A stretch of 64,000 bases of DNA, from contig RAZJ01000012.1 of assembly GCA_003612625.1 (NCBI GenBank), positions 1 through 64,000 of the forward strand, written 5' to 3'. This document shows positions 43,668 to 52,651 of this stretch, in pieces. Source of the stretch: a bacterium 1XD42-1 (lineage in GTDB: Bacteria; Bacillota; Clostridia; Oscillospirales; Ruminococcaceae). Numbering within the stretch: position 1 is the first letter of the stretch; each line of letters begins with the position of its first letter. A program made the position numbers and the translations under genes. Below the pieces are notes generated by a model. That model saw only the letters and a list, made by a program, of their open reading frames with translations, was not told where the DNA came from and ran no database searches.

Positions 43668-44462
43668 TTGACAGTCGCGCAGTTTAAACGCTTGAAACCG
43701 AAATATAAAGTCCGCTGGGTTGTAGCCTGGATTATCCTGATCGCCATTTGTATCGGGATTCTGCTGGGTATTTCTGCTTTATTTTCCCTGGCCCGCACCC
43801 ATTTAAGTACAAAAACTTTGGAGGATGTGTCCCCACGAAATGCTTTGCTGCAAAGTTCTTTTGCCAAAATTGTGGAGGCTCTGGGGCAGGAAGATCCGGA
43901 AAATATTTATGTCATGAACAGTAAAATTACCTGTAACAATCTGGGGGCTGTCCAGGAATTTGACATGGAATTTGTAGATGTAAAAAGCTCCAAAGAGGCT
44001 CAGACCTGGGTTGTCCATATTGATGAAAAAAAATCCTTCATGCGGCGGACTGCCATTGAAAACCAGAACCGCAGCTCCCTTTCTTATACAAAAATATCTT
44101 TTGCGCAATATTTTCCTTCCTTATCCCGGATCAGTGCCCCCCATTTTTTGGAGAGAATCCAAAAAGAACTCCCTGTGGGGGAAGGCGGCCTGTATATTTT
44201 CCAGGACTCTTTTGATGACAGCAAAAATCCCCAATTTACATCTTATTTGCACGACGGGCATCTGGGCTTTATTGTGTCTTCTTCCGGCGGCGTCAGCAAT
44301 TTAACAGAAACTTATCAGCCTACTCCCGGTACACAGGTTCCCTTGCTGCTTTCCACCCAGGCTGTCAATGAGAAAAAATCCAATGAAAAACGGACTGTAT
44401 TATTAGATCCGGAGGAACGGGCTGTCGTCCTCTTTGGCACAGGGCCCTGGACAAACCTTTGA
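43668..44462 (+). CDS. Membrane-anchored protein of unknown function, 264 residues
   Basis: A short basic cytoplasmic start, one transmembrane helix (about 17-42, VVAWIILIAICIGILLGISA) and a 220-residue extracytoplasmic domain with many beta-prone segments. I do not recognise the family. There is no lipobox and no cleavage site, so it stays anchored. The start is TTG at 43668; GGAAGGTGAG lies upstream. It follows the glycosylase gene by 112 bp and converges with spoIIE. Confidence 0.6.
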   Translation: MTVAQFKRLKPKYKVRWVVAWIILIAICIGILLGISALFSLARTHLSTKTLEDVSPRNALLQSSFAKIVEALGQEDPENIYVMNSKITCNNLGAVQEFDMEFVDVKSSKEAQTWVVHIDEKKSFMRRTAIENQNRSSLSYTKISFAQYFPSLSRISAPHFLERIQKELPVGEGGLYIFQDSFDDSKNPQFTSYLHDGHLGFIVSSSGGVSNLTETYQPTPGTQVPLLLSTQAVNEKKSNEKRTVLLDPEERAVVLFGTGPWTNL

Positions 44463-44482
44463 AAAATAAAAATGCTTCAGAA

Positions 44483-44527
44483 ACACCGGATTCCCTTTCC
44501 AAGGGCTTCCGGTGTCCCTTTTTTTAT
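44483..44527. terminator. Terminator between the 43668 gene and spoIIE
   Basis: ACACCGGA (44483-44490) pairs with TCCGGTGT (44508-44515), and CCTT/AAGG extends inside. TTTTTTT follows on the plus strand and runs into the spoIIE stop at 44524. Confidence 0.8.
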
Positions 44528-46824
44528 TCTGCCCGTTCCAGCAAAATCGCTATTACGGTTATGTCATCCTCATGACCGTCTGTCCGGTGTTCCCTTGCTC
44601 CCATTGCCAAACGCTGGCTCAATTCTTTGGGATTGTCCCCTTCAAAACGCTCCAGCTCCCGCAGCAGCCAGTCTGCTCCGCCTGCGGTAGCTCCATCTGT
44701 GACCATAACGATCCAGTCCCCTTCCCGCAACGTTGCCGCGTTCCGTTCAAAATTTACCGTACTTAAAATTCCTACCGGCAAAGAACAGGATTCTACATAG
44801 CCGCTTTTTTTGCCTTTTCTTAGAAAGGTAGGGGCTGCGCCTGCTTTATAAAATTCCGCTTTGCCTGTATATAAGTCAATCCCGGTAATATCAATGGTTG
44901 ACAGGGATTCTTCCCCGGTTTTCACCAGCAACGCCGAATTCACCAGCCGCAAGGCTGCATCCATACTGACGCCGGCTTCAATCAGCCTGCCTAACAGATC
45001 CGCTGTCATGGCGGAATCTACTGCGGCATTGCGGCCGCTGCCCATGCCGTCGGATAAAATAAAATTGACCCGTCCCCCTCTGCCGTCTACATAACTGTAA
45101 CTGTCGCCGCAAAGCCGGGCATCTCCATTTCCTAGCTGGGAAGCTCCCCATTTAATGGAATAAACTGCTTTTTCTGTGTAAGTCATGGTGACGGATCTGC
45201 CGTCCGGAGATGTCCGGCAAAAAGGCAGATCAAATGGATGCTCACAGATTTCTGAAAGATCGGCTGTGGATTGTATGTCTTCCAAACGGGGCCTTTTTTG
45301 GGCTGGCAGATCAAATTCCAGCCGCATACAGCCATCCGCATCCAGCATACAGCAGATTTCCCCTGCCGGTGCTTTCTTTTTCCGCAGGTATTCTCTGACT
45401 TTGCCTTCTGTACGGGTATCCCGGGATACCATATGCTCCATTTCCACACCCATGGCATCAATCATCAGAGCCATTCCTTCAAACTGGTCGGTTACAACGC
45501 CCCGCACCTGATCTACCTTCCGCCGGAGTGCTTCCCGTTCCACATATTCTTTATAATAAAGGGACATCCGGTCTGCTAATTCTGCGGTACGGGTACAGTA
45601 TTCCTGGAACCACATGGGAAATGCCTCCTCTGTTATGGATTCCTGGCTGCGCAGCAAGTCCATTGCATGATTCATTGCACTGCAAGTATCCCCATACCTT
45701 TCCTGCCAGCAGACGGATTTTTCCCGGCAGCTCCGGCATACTTTATCTGCCGCGCAGGAATATACAGACGATGGATCGCCCCGGTGCAAACGGGCCATTT
45801 CCTGATTGACCTGACGGGTGGTATCCGCCACTTCCCGCAAAGCCCCTGACATGGAATCCATCCGGTTCCGCAAAAGCCGGCGGCAGGCTTCCCCGCTGTC
45901 GCCCTTGGAAAAACAGGCCTGGAGCTTGGAAACAGTGCTCTGGGGCGTTAATAAAAAGAACAAGGCGCTGAAAAATAATTCTGCCAGATAGGGGGCTATG
46001 TCAGCAGGATGGACGATTAGCAAGGCAAAAATATTGATGAGTAAAAAGACAGCGGCACAGGGAAAACGTCCTAACCGGCCAAATACCCCTGCTAATAAGC
46101 CTCCAAAACCATAGCTCCCCATTAAGAAAGCTTGTCCCCCAAAAATTCCTGCTGTCAGCCCTCCTATAATGCCGGCGACAGCGCCGCCCGCTTCCTGGGC
46201 CAGCCGGGCAGAAAGCAAAATCGCTGTACCTGCTAAAATCCGCCCTAAGGAAATTTGGAAAAAGCTGAAGGGCACCAAAGCTAAAACTGCAATGGACAGG
46301 GTAATAACAAAAGAAAATAAATCTGCCTGTCTTAAATTTTCCACGCCGCACTGAAAAGCATTTAAAGTACGGGCAAAAAAATAGGACGCACAGCCTGCCA
46401 GAAGCACTTCCGAAACAGCCAGCAGGCTGTCATATATGGTCCCGTTCGTTACTGCCAATAATACCGCAGAGGGAACCGCTAATGCTCCAGCCGCTGCTCC
46501 AGGCTTTGGAATCCGGGAAAAAAGTCCGTTCTGCCACCGCAGTCCCGCTAATAATAACATGGCAAGCACATATTTTACAAACCCCGGAGGCGCAAATGCA
46601 ATATATCCTATCATTGCTCCAATAATGGCTGCCGGTGCGTCATTCTTTTTGACTGCCGCACCATAAGCAATGCCAAATGGGGACAAGGTTCCTAATACAG
46701 ATGCCTTTGCAGCGAGAAACCCAGCTGCTGCCCAGAGCAGGCCCCCCAGGATATATTTCCCTACCGCTTGTTTTTCTGCTATCGGCTCTGCCGCCGGGGG
46801 AGAAAAAAAACGATTGACTTGCAT
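44524..46824 (-). CDS. spoIIE: Stage II sporulation protein E (PP2C phosphatase)
   Basis: SpoIIE dephosphorylates SpoIIAA in the forespore to release sigma-F and takes part in asymmetric septation. The 766-residue protein has about ten transmembrane helices (25-300), a linker region with Cys-rich text (CAADKVCRSCREKSVCWQ) and the PP2C domain at the C-terminus: LSDGMGSGRNAAVDS with metal-binding Asp, VTDGATAGG and EDDITVIAI. Its presence shows the organism is a spore-former. ATG at 46824 follows AGGAG. The promoter upstream has the Spo0A-dependent layout. Confidence 0.95.
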   Translation of the reverse strand: MQVNRFFSPPAAEPIAEKQAVGKYILGGLLWAAAGFLAAKASVLGTLSPFGIAYGAAVKKNDAPAAIIGAMIGYIAFAPPGFVKYVLAMLLLAGLRWQNGLFSRIPKPGAAAGALAVPSAVLLAVTNGTIYDSLLAVSEVLLAGCASYFFARTLNAFQCGVENLRQADLFSFVITLSIAVLALVPFSFFQISLGRILAGTAILLSARLAQEAGGAVAGIIGGLTAGIFGGQAFLMGSYGFGGLLAGVFGRLGRFPCAAVFLLINIFALLIVHPADIAPYLAELFFSALFFLLTPQSTVSKLQACFSKGDSGEACRRLLRNRMDSMSGALREVADTTRQVNQEMARLHRGDPSSVYSCAADKVCRSCREKSVCWQERYGDTCSAMNHAMDLLRSQESITEEAFPMWFQEYCTRTAELADRMSLYYKEYVEREALRRKVDQVRGVVTDQFEGMALMIDAMGVEMEHMVSRDTRTEGKVREYLRKKKAPAGEICCMLDADGCMRLEFDLPAQKRPRLEDIQSTADLSEICEHPFDLPFCRTSPDGRSVTMTYTEKAVYSIKWGASQLGNGDARLCGDSYSYVDGRGGRVNFILSDGMGSGRNAAVDSAMTADLLGRLIEAGVSMDAALRLVNSALLVKTGEESLSTIDITGIDLYTGKAEFYKAGAAPTFLRKGKKSGYVESCSLPVGILSTVNFERNAATLREGDWIVMVTDGATAGGADWLLRELERFEGDNPKELSQRLAMGAREHRTDGHEDDITVIAILLERAE

Positions 46825-46872
46825 AAATTCACCTGCTCCTCATAAAATAGTAAGATCGCTTCCATTTCCTTT

Positions 46873-46905
46873 ATTCTAAAGACTGGGGATCAAAATCTTT
46901 GTCGC
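46873..46905 (-). promoter_or_regulatory. Spo0A-type promoter of spoIIE with 21-bp spacer
   Basis: On the minus strand GCGACA (46905-46900) and TAGAAT (46878-46873) are 21 bp apart. TGCGACA (46906-46900) differs by one base from the Spo0A half-site TTCGACA and overlaps the -35. Bacillus spoIIE and spoIIG promoters have the same long spacing and Spo0A sites over the -35. Confidence 0.5.
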
Positions 46906-46971
46906 ATTGCGTCACCAGCAAAAATAAGGGATTTATACCCTCCAGATCCGATAAAATAACCTAAAAACAAC

Positions 46972-46999
46972 AAAAAAACGCCCGCTATATCAGCGGACG
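46972..46999 (-). terminator. Terminator of the XRE-regulator gene at 47063
   Basis: On the minus strand CGTCCGCT and AGCGGGCG pair and TTTTTTT follows (46978-46972). Confidence 0.75.
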
Positions 47000-47062
47000 C
47001 TATGATAATTCGGAATTGACACCTTTCCAGCCATATGTTATTTTTAAAAGGCAGGAATCCTT

Positions 47063-47770
47063 TTAAGCTTCCTCCTGAGGCGGATAGGCAATTTCCATTT
47101 CTGCATTCTGCACCAGATTTAACAGGGAGGATGCAAACAAAGGATAATTCCGTTCCAGGGATTCCGTAGTAATGGACAAGGCTTCCGGATTGGAAACCTT
47201 ATCTAAGCTGCCAATGGGCGTTCCCTGGGAAATTGAGGCCGCATTGGCACAATGGAGCTGCATGGAGGCATCTGCATAAGGCTGCGCAATGGATTCCGGA
47301 ACCGTAAACATCGCATTTTGATTTTTGGGATTGACACGGTACACAATGCGGAACATCCGGTAAACAGACAACATTAAAAAAGCGGAAACTTCTTCAATCA
47401 AAGTCCGGCAATTACTGCGGGCCAGCAAATCAAATAATACATTGATGGAATTGGCAATCAGCTTCTTATTCAGCAGCGGCAATACTCCTGCTTTTGTGAT
47501 ATGATCCCGCCCCATTGCATCTGGTTCGGGAATATCTTCTATGGTTAGTTTTGATCCCTGCCGGTCCGGGGAACGGCCTAACAGGTAGTCGCAGGAAACA
47601 CCATAGAAATCAGCGCAGCGGCATAAAAAATCAAGGCCACATTCACGAATTCCCTTTTCATAGTGGGAAAGCAGAGCTTGGGATATGCCAAGCTGGGATG
47701 CGGCCAGTTTTTGGCTGATGCCTCGTTCCTTCCGCAGAAGGGTCAAGACACGGGGGAAATCTGCATTCAT
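47063..47770 (-). CDS. XRE-family regulator with a large C-terminal domain
   Basis: A 235-residue protein. Residues 5-65 are a Cro/C1-type helix-turn-helix (LLRKERGISQKLAASQLGIS, then QALLSHYEKGIRECGLDFLC and SCDYLLGRS). The remaining 165 residues are helical (INVLFDLLARSNCRTLIEEV) and of unknown function, possibly a dimerisation or sensor domain. It has its own promoter with a dyad and a leader terminator, which suggests autoregulation. It is divergent from the histidine phosphatase. Confidence 0.85.
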   Translation of the reverse strand: MNADFPRVLTLLRKERGISQKLAASQLGISQALLSHYEKGIRECGLDFLCRCADFYGVSCDYLLGRSPDRQGSKLTIEDIPEPDAMGRDHITKAGVLPLLNKKLIANSINVLFDLLARSNCRTLIEEVSAFLMLSVYRMFRIVYRVNPKNQNAMFTVPESIAQPYADASMQLHCANAASISQGTPIGSLDKVSNPEALSITTESLERNYPLFASSLLNLVQNAEMEIAYPPQEEA

Positions 47771-47825
47771 ATGTAACTCCTCATGTTTCCAGCCCCCAGG
47801 GGGAATGGGGGATTCTGGAACCTCA

Positions 47826-47861
47826 AAAAAAATAGCGGATGAATCTTCTACCGCTTTTTGC
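47826..47861 (-). terminator. Leader terminator (attenuator-like) before the XRE gene
   Basis: On the minus strand AGCGG (47856-47852) pairs with CCGCT (47837-47833) and TATTTTTTT follows. It lies between the XRE promoter (47877-47905) and the XRE start codon (47770), so part of the transcripts may stop here. On the plus strand it ends with CTTTTTG. Confidence 0.5.
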
Positions 47862-47862
47862 C

Positions 47863-47905
47863 TTTACATATCGTAAATTATATAATATGGAAAACACTTT
47901 GTAAA
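47863..47905 (-). promoter_or_regulatory. Promoter and dyad operator of the XRE gene
   Basis: On the minus strand TTTACA (47905-47900), 17 bp, TATAAT (47882-47877). Just downstream is TTTAC-N5-GTAAA (47863-47877), overlapping the end of the -10 and the start site, the usual place for a Cro/C1-type repressor to control itself. Confidence 0.65.
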
Positions 47906-47966
47906 TAGAATCCGGCGAAAATTGTAGATTTTTGTTGAATAAACGCAAAAAAGGATGGTTGTTTAT

Positions 47967-48641
47967 ATGATAACTTACAAAATTCACATGATCAGACATG
48001 GACTAACCCAGGCAAACCTGGAACGGAAATATATTGGCCGTACCGATCCGCCTCTATGTGACGTTGGCTTGCGGCAGCTGCGGGATCTGCAAAAAGACTG
48101 GGGTTATCCTTCTGTTCAGCAGGTTTATTCCAGCCCCCTGATCCGCGCTACCCAGACTGCCAAGCTGATTTATCCCAACTACGAGCCGGTACTGGTGGAA
48201 GGAATCCGGGAAATTGATTTCGGGGATTTCGAGGACCGCACCATTGAAGATTTGGAAAAAGATCCGGTGTTCCGGGAATGGATCGCTTCGGAGGATATGG
48301 CTGTTCCCAATGGCGAAAGCGGCAAAGATGTTTACGAACGGTCTGTGGAAGCTTTGGGCTGGATTTTCCAGGAAATGATGGATAAAAAATTAACTTCTGT
48401 GGCTGTTATTACCCATAGCGGGCTGATTACCGGACTGTTAGCCAACCTGGGGCTTCCGGAGCGGGAAGCCGTCCGGTGGAACTGCGATCCCGGCCGGGGC
48501 TACACTTTACTGATGACCCCTCAATTATGGATGCGGGATAAGAAATTTGAAGTTTATGGAAGAATCCCTGTGCCCCTTTATACGGAGGAGGAAGAAGAAA
48601 CTGCCTACTGGCAGGATCTGGATTATGGGGACGGCATGTAA
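47967..48641 (+). CDS. Histidine phosphatase (phosphoglycerate mutase-like)
   Basis: A 224-residue protein of the two-histidine phosphatase family. The RHG motif is MIRHGLTQANLERKYIGRTD with catalytic His, the proton donor Glu is in GIREIDFGDFED, and the second His is in VITHSGLITG. CobC/PhoE-like members dephosphorylate varied small substrates, so the function is open. ATG at 47967 is preferred over ATG at 47955 because only the former leaves room for AAGGATGG as a ribosome site. Confidence 0.85.
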   Translation: MITYKIHMIRHGLTQANLERKYIGRTDPPLCDVGLRQLRDLQKDWGYPSVQQVYSSPLIRATQTAKLIYPNYEPVLVEGIREIDFGDFEDRTIEDLEKDPVFREWIASEDMAVPNGESGKDVYERSVEALGWIFQEMMDKKLTSVAVITHSGLITGLLANLGLPEREAVRWNCDPGRGYTLLMTPQLWMRDKKFEVYGRIPVPLYTEEEEETAYWQDLDYGDGM

Positions 48642-48669
48642 TAACCTCTCATTCTATTCAAAACGCTTA

Positions 48670-48698
48670 TTGCCCGCGCCATAAAATTTTGTTATACT
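48670..48698 (+). promoter_or_regulatory. Sigma-A promoter of leuB
   Basis: TTGCCC (48670-48675), 17 bp, TATACT (48693-48698). Confidence 0.7.
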
Positions 48699-48709
48699 AA
48701 AGGGCGGAG

Positions 48710-48736
48710 CTTATCCTCAAAAGCTTTCAGGATAAG
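48710..48736 (+). promoter_or_regulatory. Hairpin or dyad in the leuB leader
   Basis: CTTATCCT (48710-48717) and AGGATAAG (48729-48736) are exact inverted repeats with an 11-nt loop, directly after the expected transcription start. It may be an operator or an mRNA stem-loop. No T tract follows and no leader peptide was seen. Confidence 0.5.
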
Positions 48737-48765
48737 GGGATTTTAATGTATAAGGAGTTTTTTTC

Positions 48766-49854
48766 ATGGACAAAATGAAAGTGTGTGTTTTAGAAGGAGA
48801 TGGCATTGGCCCGGAAATCGTCGGGCAGGCCCTCAAAGTATTGGATACTGTCTGCAAAGCACGTTCCATTTCTTTAGAAACGGATCATGCTCTGATTGGC
48901 GGCGCCGCTATTGATGCTGTTGGGGAACCCCTGCCCCAGGATACCATAAACCGCTGCAAACAGGCAGACGCTGTTTTATTAGGAGCCGTAGGCGGCCCCA
49001 AATGGGATGACGTCCCTTCCCATCTGCGTCCGGAAAAAGGGCTGCTGGGCATCCGCAAGGCACTGGGCCTGTTCTGCAACCTGCGTCCTGCCGCTATTTT
49101 CCCTGCATTGAAAGAGGCTTCCCCCCTGCGCCCGGAAATTGTAGAAGGCGGCGTAGATTTGGTGGTCGTCCGGGAATTAACCGGGGATGTTTATTTTGGA
49201 GAACATACCCGCACTGAACAAAATGGCGTCACCGTGGGCCAGGATATTATGTCTTATAGCGTGCCGGAAATTGAACGGATCGCCCATAAAGCTTTCCACC
49301 TTGCCCGGAAACGCCATAAGCGGGTAACTTCCGTGGACAAAGCCAATGTTTTAGAAACGTCCCGGGTATGGCGGGAAACCGTTTCCCGCATTGGTGACGA
49401 ATATCCTGACGTTAAGCTGAACCATATGTATGTGGATAATGCCGCTATGCAGCTGGTCCGCAACCCTGGCCAATTTGACGTACTGGTAACAGGCAACCTG
49501 TTTGGAGATATTCTTTCTGATGAAAGCTCCATGATTTCCGGTTCTATCGGGATGCTGGCTTCTGCCAGCCTGGGCGAAGGCTCCATGGGCTTATATGAAC
49601 CAATTCACGGCAGTGCTCCGGATATTGCCGGACAAGGGTTAGCCAATCCTTTGGCTACCATCCTTTCTGTTGCAATGATGCTGCGCAGCAGTTTCGGATT
49701 GAACCATGAAGCCGATCTGGTCGAAAAAGCCGTGTCCCAGGCTCTGGATGAAGGGCGTACTGCCGATATTCAAGCTGACGGGCTGCCGGTTTTATCAACG
49801 GAGCAAATGGGCGATCTTGTGGCAGAAAAAGTAAAGGCTTTGCTGGAGGCATAA
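48766..49854 (+). CDS. leuB: 3-isopropylmalate dehydrogenase
   Basis: NAD-dependent oxidative decarboxylation of 3-isopropylmalate in leucine synthesis. The 362-residue protein has [19 protein letters not shown] at the N-terminus, [20 protein letters not shown] with the LRPE selectivity motif of LeuB rather than isocitrate dehydrogenase, and [19 protein letters not shown]. leuA, leuC and leuD are not in the window. ATG at 48766 follows AAGGAG. Confidence 0.94.
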   Translation: MDKMKVCVLEGDGIGPEIVGQALKVLDTVCKARSISLETDHALIGGAAIDAVGEPLPQDTINRCKQADAVLLGAVGGPKWDDVPSHLRPEKGLLGIRKALGLFCNLRPAAIFPALKEASPLRPEIVEGGVDLVVVRELTGDVYFGEHTRTEQNGVTVGQDIMSYSVPEIERIAHKAFHLARKRHKRVTSVDKANVLETSRVWRETVSRIGDEYPDVKLNHMYVDNAAMQLVRNPGQFDVLVTGNLFGDILSDESSMISGSIGMLASASLGEGSMGLYEPIHGSAPDIAGQGLANPLATILSVAMMLRSSFGLNHEADLVEKAVSQALDEGRTADIQADGLPVLSTEQMGDLVAEKVKALLEA

Positions 49855-49884
49855 AAAAATCCGGCGGAAGCCGGAAAGGAGTTT

Positions 49885-50874
49885 ATGAGGAGTTTTCAGG
49901 ACTTAAAAAGGGAAAGCCGCTATAAGCTGCGGGGCTTATGGGGCAAAGCCATCCTTTTACATCTTTTACTTTGGGTGCCGGGACTTCTTGCAGGACTGAC
50001 CGAACAGGGGCTGCGTATGGCAGGGAAATTTCCTGCCTTTGGGGAAGGGGCTTTTGCTCCCGCTTCCCCCAGCCCTCCTGCTATGCTGGCTGCTTTGGGA
50101 TGCGGCATCCTGTGTTTTTCCTTATGGGCCCCCTTTGCCCAGGGACAAGCCCGCTGGTACTGGCTGGCCCATTCCGGCCTGCCGGGCGGGGCTAAGGAAG
50201 CTTTTTATTATTTTAAATCCTGGCGTTCCTGCGGAAAATCCATCTGGCTTTCGTTTCAAATTGCCTTTCGGACAGGATTATGGTTCCTTCTGTTTTCTGT
50301 GCCGCCCTTCTTTGCTGCCGGGAGCTGGGTTTGGTTCCGGCGGCAAATGGCTTCCGCTCTCGACTTCGGGGCTATGGAACCAATTTTCCGGATTTTACTG
50401 GCTTTATGGCCCTTGCTGGCTTTCGGGCTGGCTGGCATACAGGCACAGCGCTATTTTTTAGCGCCCCGCATCCTTGCCCAGAAACCGGAAGAACCTGTAA
50501 AACGAATCCTGCGGCGGAGTTCCCGTTTAAGCCGGGGATACCGCGGAAGAATATGGATGCTATATTTATCCTTCTGGCCCTGGATGCTTCCAAAGGCCGG
50601 CATACTCCTCTTTCTGATGGCAAGCCTTTTCATGCCCGTTTTATTTTGGGGCGCCCCTGCTTCACTGCTTTTGTCGGTTATTCTGGGGTTTTACTGGCGG
50701 CCTTTCCAACAGGAAGCTTTAGCCTGCTGTGCTGCCGGTTTCCTTTACGGCACCATTCAGCAAGAGGAAACTTTGGCCGAAAATATGACCCGGGAATATT
50801 TTGCCAAAACTGGAGAAGCCATTCTGCCGGAAAATTTCCAGTCCACCCCCATGCCTTGGGGCCAGCTGGAATAA
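49885..50874 (+). CDS. Polytopic membrane protein of unknown function
   Basis: A 329-residue protein with about six hydrophobic segments and the pattern SFQDLKRESRYKLRGLWGKA at the N-terminus, reminiscent of DUF975-type membrane proteins (short amphipathic start, then helices and a conserved Arg-rich loop RRSSRLSRGYRGRIWML). The family assignment is tentative. ATG follows AAAGGAG and the gene begins 30 bp after leuB, so it is probably transcribed with it. Confidence 0.65.
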   Translation: MRSFQDLKRESRYKLRGLWGKAILLHLLLWVPGLLAGLTEQGLRMAGKFPAFGEGAFAPASPSPPAMLAALGCGILCFSLWAPFAQGQARWYWLAHSGLPGGAKEAFYYFKSWRSCGKSIWLSFQIAFRTGLWFLLFSVPPFFAAGSWVWFRRQMASALDFGAMEPIFRILLALWPLLAFGLAGIQAQRYFLAPRILAQKPEEPVKRILRRSSRLSRGYRGRIWMLYLSFWPWMLPKAGILLFLMASLFMPVLFWGAPASLLLSVILGFYWRPFQQEALACCAAGFLYGTIQQEETLAENMTREYFAKTGEAILPENFQSTPMPWGQLE

Positions 50875-50900
50875 AAACTTATTTTTATAAAATAAAGGAT

Positions 50901-50933
50901 GGGGAACGGCATAGAAATCCTATGCCGTTCCCC
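50901..50933. terminator. Strong bidirectional terminator
   Basis: GGGGAACGGCATAG (50901-50914) and CTATGCCGTTCCCC (50920-50933) pair perfectly over 14 bp. It serves the membrane-protein gene and the convergent abrB; T-rich sequence follows on the minus strand. Confidence 0.8.
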
Positions 50934-50980
50934 GTTCTTTCGACATTCACTGGTGTTGGTTTCGTTTAGGACGAAACAGG

Positions 50981-51238
50981 TTAAGCTTCTTCGGTTAAAG
51001 TTTTTGTCAAAGCTTGCAAGCACTCTTCACACACATTTTTTCCCTTATATGTTTTTACATTGCTGGCGCTGCTGCAAAAAATACAAGCAGGTTCATACTT
51101 CTTCAGGATAATCTGGCTGCCTTCCACATAAATCTCCAGGGAATCGCGTTCGTTAATGTCAAGAGTACGGCGCAGTTCGATGGGAAGTACAATACGTCCT
51201 AATTCGTCAACTTTCCGCACAATACCTGTCGATTTCAT
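50981..51238 (-). CDS. AbrB-family transition-state regulator with zinc ribbon
   Basis: An 85-residue protein: a swapped-hairpin DNA-binding domain (MKSTGIVRKVDELGRIVLPI, then LRRTLDINERDSLEIYVEG) and a C-terminal zinc ribbon with two CxxC pairs (CIFCSS and CEECLQ). This two-part layout is common among clostridial AbrB proteins. ATG at 51238 is preferred over 51262 because GGAGG lies ten bases upstream. It likely controls stationary-phase or sporulation genes. Confidence 0.88.
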   Translation of the reverse strand: MKSTGIVRKVDELGRIVLPIELRRTLDINERDSLEIYVEGSQIILKKYEPACIFCSSASNVKTYKGKNVCEECLQALTKTLTEEA

Positions 51239-51280
51239 AAATACTTCTCCTCCTTCCACCATGGTGAATGCTTCTATTTA

Positions 51281-51309
51281 ATAATAACGGAAAATAGTGG
51301 ATTTGTAAA
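51281..51309 (-). promoter_or_regulatory. Sigma-A promoter of abrB
   Basis: On the minus strand TTTACA (51309-51304), 17 bp, TATTAT (51286-51281). Confidence 0.7.
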
Positions 51310-51638
51310 GAGTTTGCAGGCATTGTTTTACAATTTGTTATTATGTCGAAAATTCAGGTAAAATTACCATAATATTTTTATCAATAATCAGAAAAAAAGG
51401 TAATTTTTTTCATTCAAACAGCCGAAACCAATAGCCTTTTTGTCCGGATTCTTGTACAGAATATAACAAAATATTTCCATTTTTTTGGTTTTTTAAGGAA
51501 TAAAAGGATTCTTCTTCCATTTCAACGGTTATGTAATTTTATGCCATATTAACCAAATTTTTTAGGATCCTTTTCAGGCGTTTCAAAACCCTGAAAAGGA
51601 CCCTCTTTTCCCTCTGAATCTTATCTATTTTACAAATA
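51310..51638. other. AT-rich gap between abrB and trpS
   Basis: No gene is visible. Near trpS, CCTTTTCAGG (51569-51578) and CCTGAAAAGG (51590-51599) form a hairpin that may end trpS transcription, although no good T tract follows on the minus strand. The rest is AT-rich and featureless. Confidence 0.45.
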
Positions 51639-52646
51639 CTATAAGGCTGGAAACCCTATTTTTTTATAAACTTTTGCCAATGTCCGGGCTGCAATTCCTG
51701 ATGCTTTTTCTGCACCCTGTTTCCAGCAGCTTTCCAAATAGGCACGATCCTTCATGAACTGGGCATGGCGTTCCCGTATGGGACGCAGGGCTTCTGCTAC
51801 CGCTTCCCCTACGGCCGTTTTGAAATCCCCATACCCTTTCCCGGCAAATTCTTTTTCGATTTCTTCATAGCTTTTCCCTGTTACAGCACTATAAATGGAA
51901 ATCAGGTTGTTAATCCCGTCTTTTCCTTCCCGGTAAACCACTTCCGCTTCTGAATCGGTTACTGCTGAACGGAATTTCTTCAAAATGGATTCCGGGGAAT
52001 CTAAAATGGAAATAAAGCCTTTGGGATTCTCGTCGGATTTACTCATCTTTTTTGTCGGGTCCTGCAATGACATAATTTTTGCGGAGGTTTTTGGAATATA
52101 CGGCTCCGGTAATGTGAAGGTCTGTCCATGTATCCCATTAAACCGCTGGGCGATATCCCGCGTTAATTCTAAATGCTGTTTTTGATCAATGCCTACCGGT
52201 ACTAAATCTGCCTGGTACAACAAAATATCAGCAGCCATTAGCGTGGGATACGTGAAAAGCCCTGCATTTACATTGTCCGGGTGGCGCTGGCTTTTATCCT
52301 TAAACTGGGTCATCCGGGATAATTCCCCAAATTGTGTATAACAGTTCAGTACCCAGGCTAACTGGGCATGGGCCGGTACATGGCTCTGTAAAAATAATAC
52401 CGATTTCTCCGGATCAAGCCCGCAGGCTAATAAAAGGGCATAGGCTGAAATGGCATTCTCCCGCAGCGCTTTCGGGTCCTGCCGGACTGTAATGGCGTGC
52501 ATATCTACAACAGAATAACAACAATGATATTCTTCCTGCATGGATACCCAGTTCTTTACGGCCCCTAAATAATTCCCCAGGGTAAATGTACCAGTAGGCT
52601 GGATGCCCGAAAAAATAATCTTTTTACGGGGAGCTGTATTTTCCAT
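51639..52646 (-). CDS. trpS: Tryptophan-tRNA ligase
   Basis: Charges tRNA-Trp. The 335-residue class I synthetase has the HIGH-like motif TGTFTLGNYLG and the KMSKS motif in TKKMSKSDENPKG. ATG at 52646 is chosen (GAGG eight bases before); GTG at 52655 would overlap the preceding stop. It follows the aminotransferase by 5 bp, so the two form an operon. No T-box leader was recognised upstream of the pair. Confidence 0.95.
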   Translation of the reverse strand: MENTAPRKKIIFSGIQPTGTFTLGNYLGAVKNWVSMQEEYHCCYSVVDMHAITVRQDPKALRENAISAYALLLACGLDPEKSVLFLQSHVPAHAQLAWVLNCYTQFGELSRMTQFKDKSQRHPDNVNAGLFTYPTLMAADILLYQADLVPVGIDQKQHLELTRDIAQRFNGIHGQTFTLPEPYIPKTSAKIMSLQDPTKKMSKSDENPKGFISILDSPESILKKFRSAVTDSEAEVVYREGKDGINNLISIYSAVTGKSYEEIEKEFAGKGYGDFKTAVGEAVAEALRPIRERHAQFMKDRAYLESCWKQGAEKASGIAARTLAKVYKKIGFPAL

Positions 52647-52651
52647 CAATA

